From Saccharomyces mikatae IFO 1815 (lineage: Eukaryota > Ascomycota > Saccharomycetes > Saccharomycetales > Saccharomycetaceae): 64,000 nucleotides of DNA. The DNA lies in the NCBI RefSeq assembly GCF_947241705.1, contig NC_079259.1, positions 1,426,001 through 1,490,000 on the forward strand, given 5' to 3'. Below the pieces are notes generated by a model. The model did no database searches. It was not told where the DNA came from and worked only from the letters and a program-made list of their open reading frames with translations. Below are positions 63,227 through 64,000 of this stretch, piece after piece. Made by a program: the position numbers and the translations under genes. Within the stretch, counting starts at the first letter, position 1. Each line of letters begins with the position of its first letter.

Positions 63227-64000
63227 TTGTTTGAACAAGACTATTAGCAGTAGAATATATGCGTAGAAACACGCTCAAGAAAACGGCAACTTCATGCCTT
63301 TTTATATGAGATTCTTGGTGACTGACGATGAAGAATGGTTTCCCCAACCTTAGTTGACAAACAAATAGTCCAAGAACGGTATACTCCACAAAAATTCTAT
63401 CACATTTGTTATAGTATTACTAGCATGACTATTTGGCTCGGAGTTCAGCCGCCGGTTCTTTCTTAATGAGGATATATCCGATCCCAAAAAAGAAAGGGAT
63501 TGCCATCTGCACTCCATGGCTAGAAAACAGCTCTAAAGGCTCTAAAAGCCATAGCCAAAACCAGTACTAAAAGAAACTTTGAGCGAACTTCCTTCCGAGC
63601 CTTCTCTGAGACAGTGACGAAATGCGTAATTACCGAATGCTCTATTGGCTGTCGAGAACCGTGAAAAGAGCTGCATGGTGAGATTCCTAACGAACTGCCA
63701 TGGAGGACTCTATGCTGCTACGAGAAGGGCTCTCCAAACACCCGTCTTCATAAGAAATCAGGGTACGTCAATACAAATTCGGAATTGATATATGATTTTG
63801 GGCCTGCAGAGCGAACATGTGTGTAGCAGGGGACAGCATCCTAGCAATGGGTTCGTGACAAGATTCATCGCCAAATTGTCCAGAAAAAGGTTCCGAACAT
63901 GAATGTTTCTTATGAAACGGTGATGCAATGCCATTGTGTTCGATCTATGTCAATGACAGGCTATAAGCTTTCTCTGGATATAGTGATACTTTAAGCGGTC
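63227..64000. other. FDH1 upstream region to right edge
   Basis: 774 bases with no gene. A GC-rich GCCGCCGG near 63,449-63,456 could be a regulatory site. No telomeric TG1-3 repeats, core-X or Y' sequence seen, so the chromosome continues beyond the window. Confidence 0.5.

Overview
The window is nuclear DNA of a budding yeast of the genus Saccharomyces. About 33 of the 37 genes listed fall, in the same order and strand, on the S. cerevisiae chromosome IV right-arm series from GIN4 to PAU10. The proteins are close to S. cerevisiae but not identical (SMT3 has two changes in its N-terminal tail against the sequence I remember, others more), and non-coding DNA is reorganised, so this is probably a sister species rather than S. 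cerevisiae. I cannot name the species. Genes are intronless and closely spaced. Gene names below come from recognising the protein plus conserved order.

Layout. 1-28.9 kb is a compact arm: GIN4 (cut by the left edge), GNP1, SMT3, SDH7/ACN9, EMI1, GRX2, YDR514C, SLF1, EMI2, GRH1, EUG1, FPR2, URC2, SPS2, SPS1, AGE1, YDR524C-B, SNA2, RBA50. 28.9-31.4 kb has no protein gene but holds an H/ACA snoRNA, which I identify as snR84 on the minus strand from a pseudouridylation pocket that fits 25S rRNA helix 69. 31.4-38.7 kb carries HLR1, QCR7, APA2, CAB1, KRE28 and HSP31. 38.7-41.7 kb is empty where S. cerevisiae has FIT1. 41.7-47.3 kb carries STL1, PAD1 and FDC1. From 47.3 kb the sequence becomes subtelomeric: long AT-rich gaps, two solo Ty delta-type LTRs of different age, an unplaced small secreted-type ORF, IRC4, YDR541C and a PAU10-like seripauperin.

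The last 4 kb break the chromosome IV pattern. A VEL1/YOR387C-like gene and the formate dehydrogenase FDH1 follow PAU10 in the order and strand they have near the right end of S. cerevisiae chromosome XV, so a subtelomeric block exchange (or alternative ancestral arrangement) is indicated between 59.8 and 60.4 kb.

Functional links include the PAD1-FDC1 pair (cofactor maker and decarboxylase), SPS1-SPS2 (both with mid-sporulation elements upstream), EUG1-FPR2 (secretory-pathway folding) and QCR7/SDH7 (respiratory chain). I found no tRNA gene, telomere repeat, Y' element or full-length retrotransposon. I see no evidence of a wholly new system. The best leads are the snoRNA pocket, the IV/XV subtelomeric junction, the missing FIT1 and the orphan ORF at 50.7 kb.
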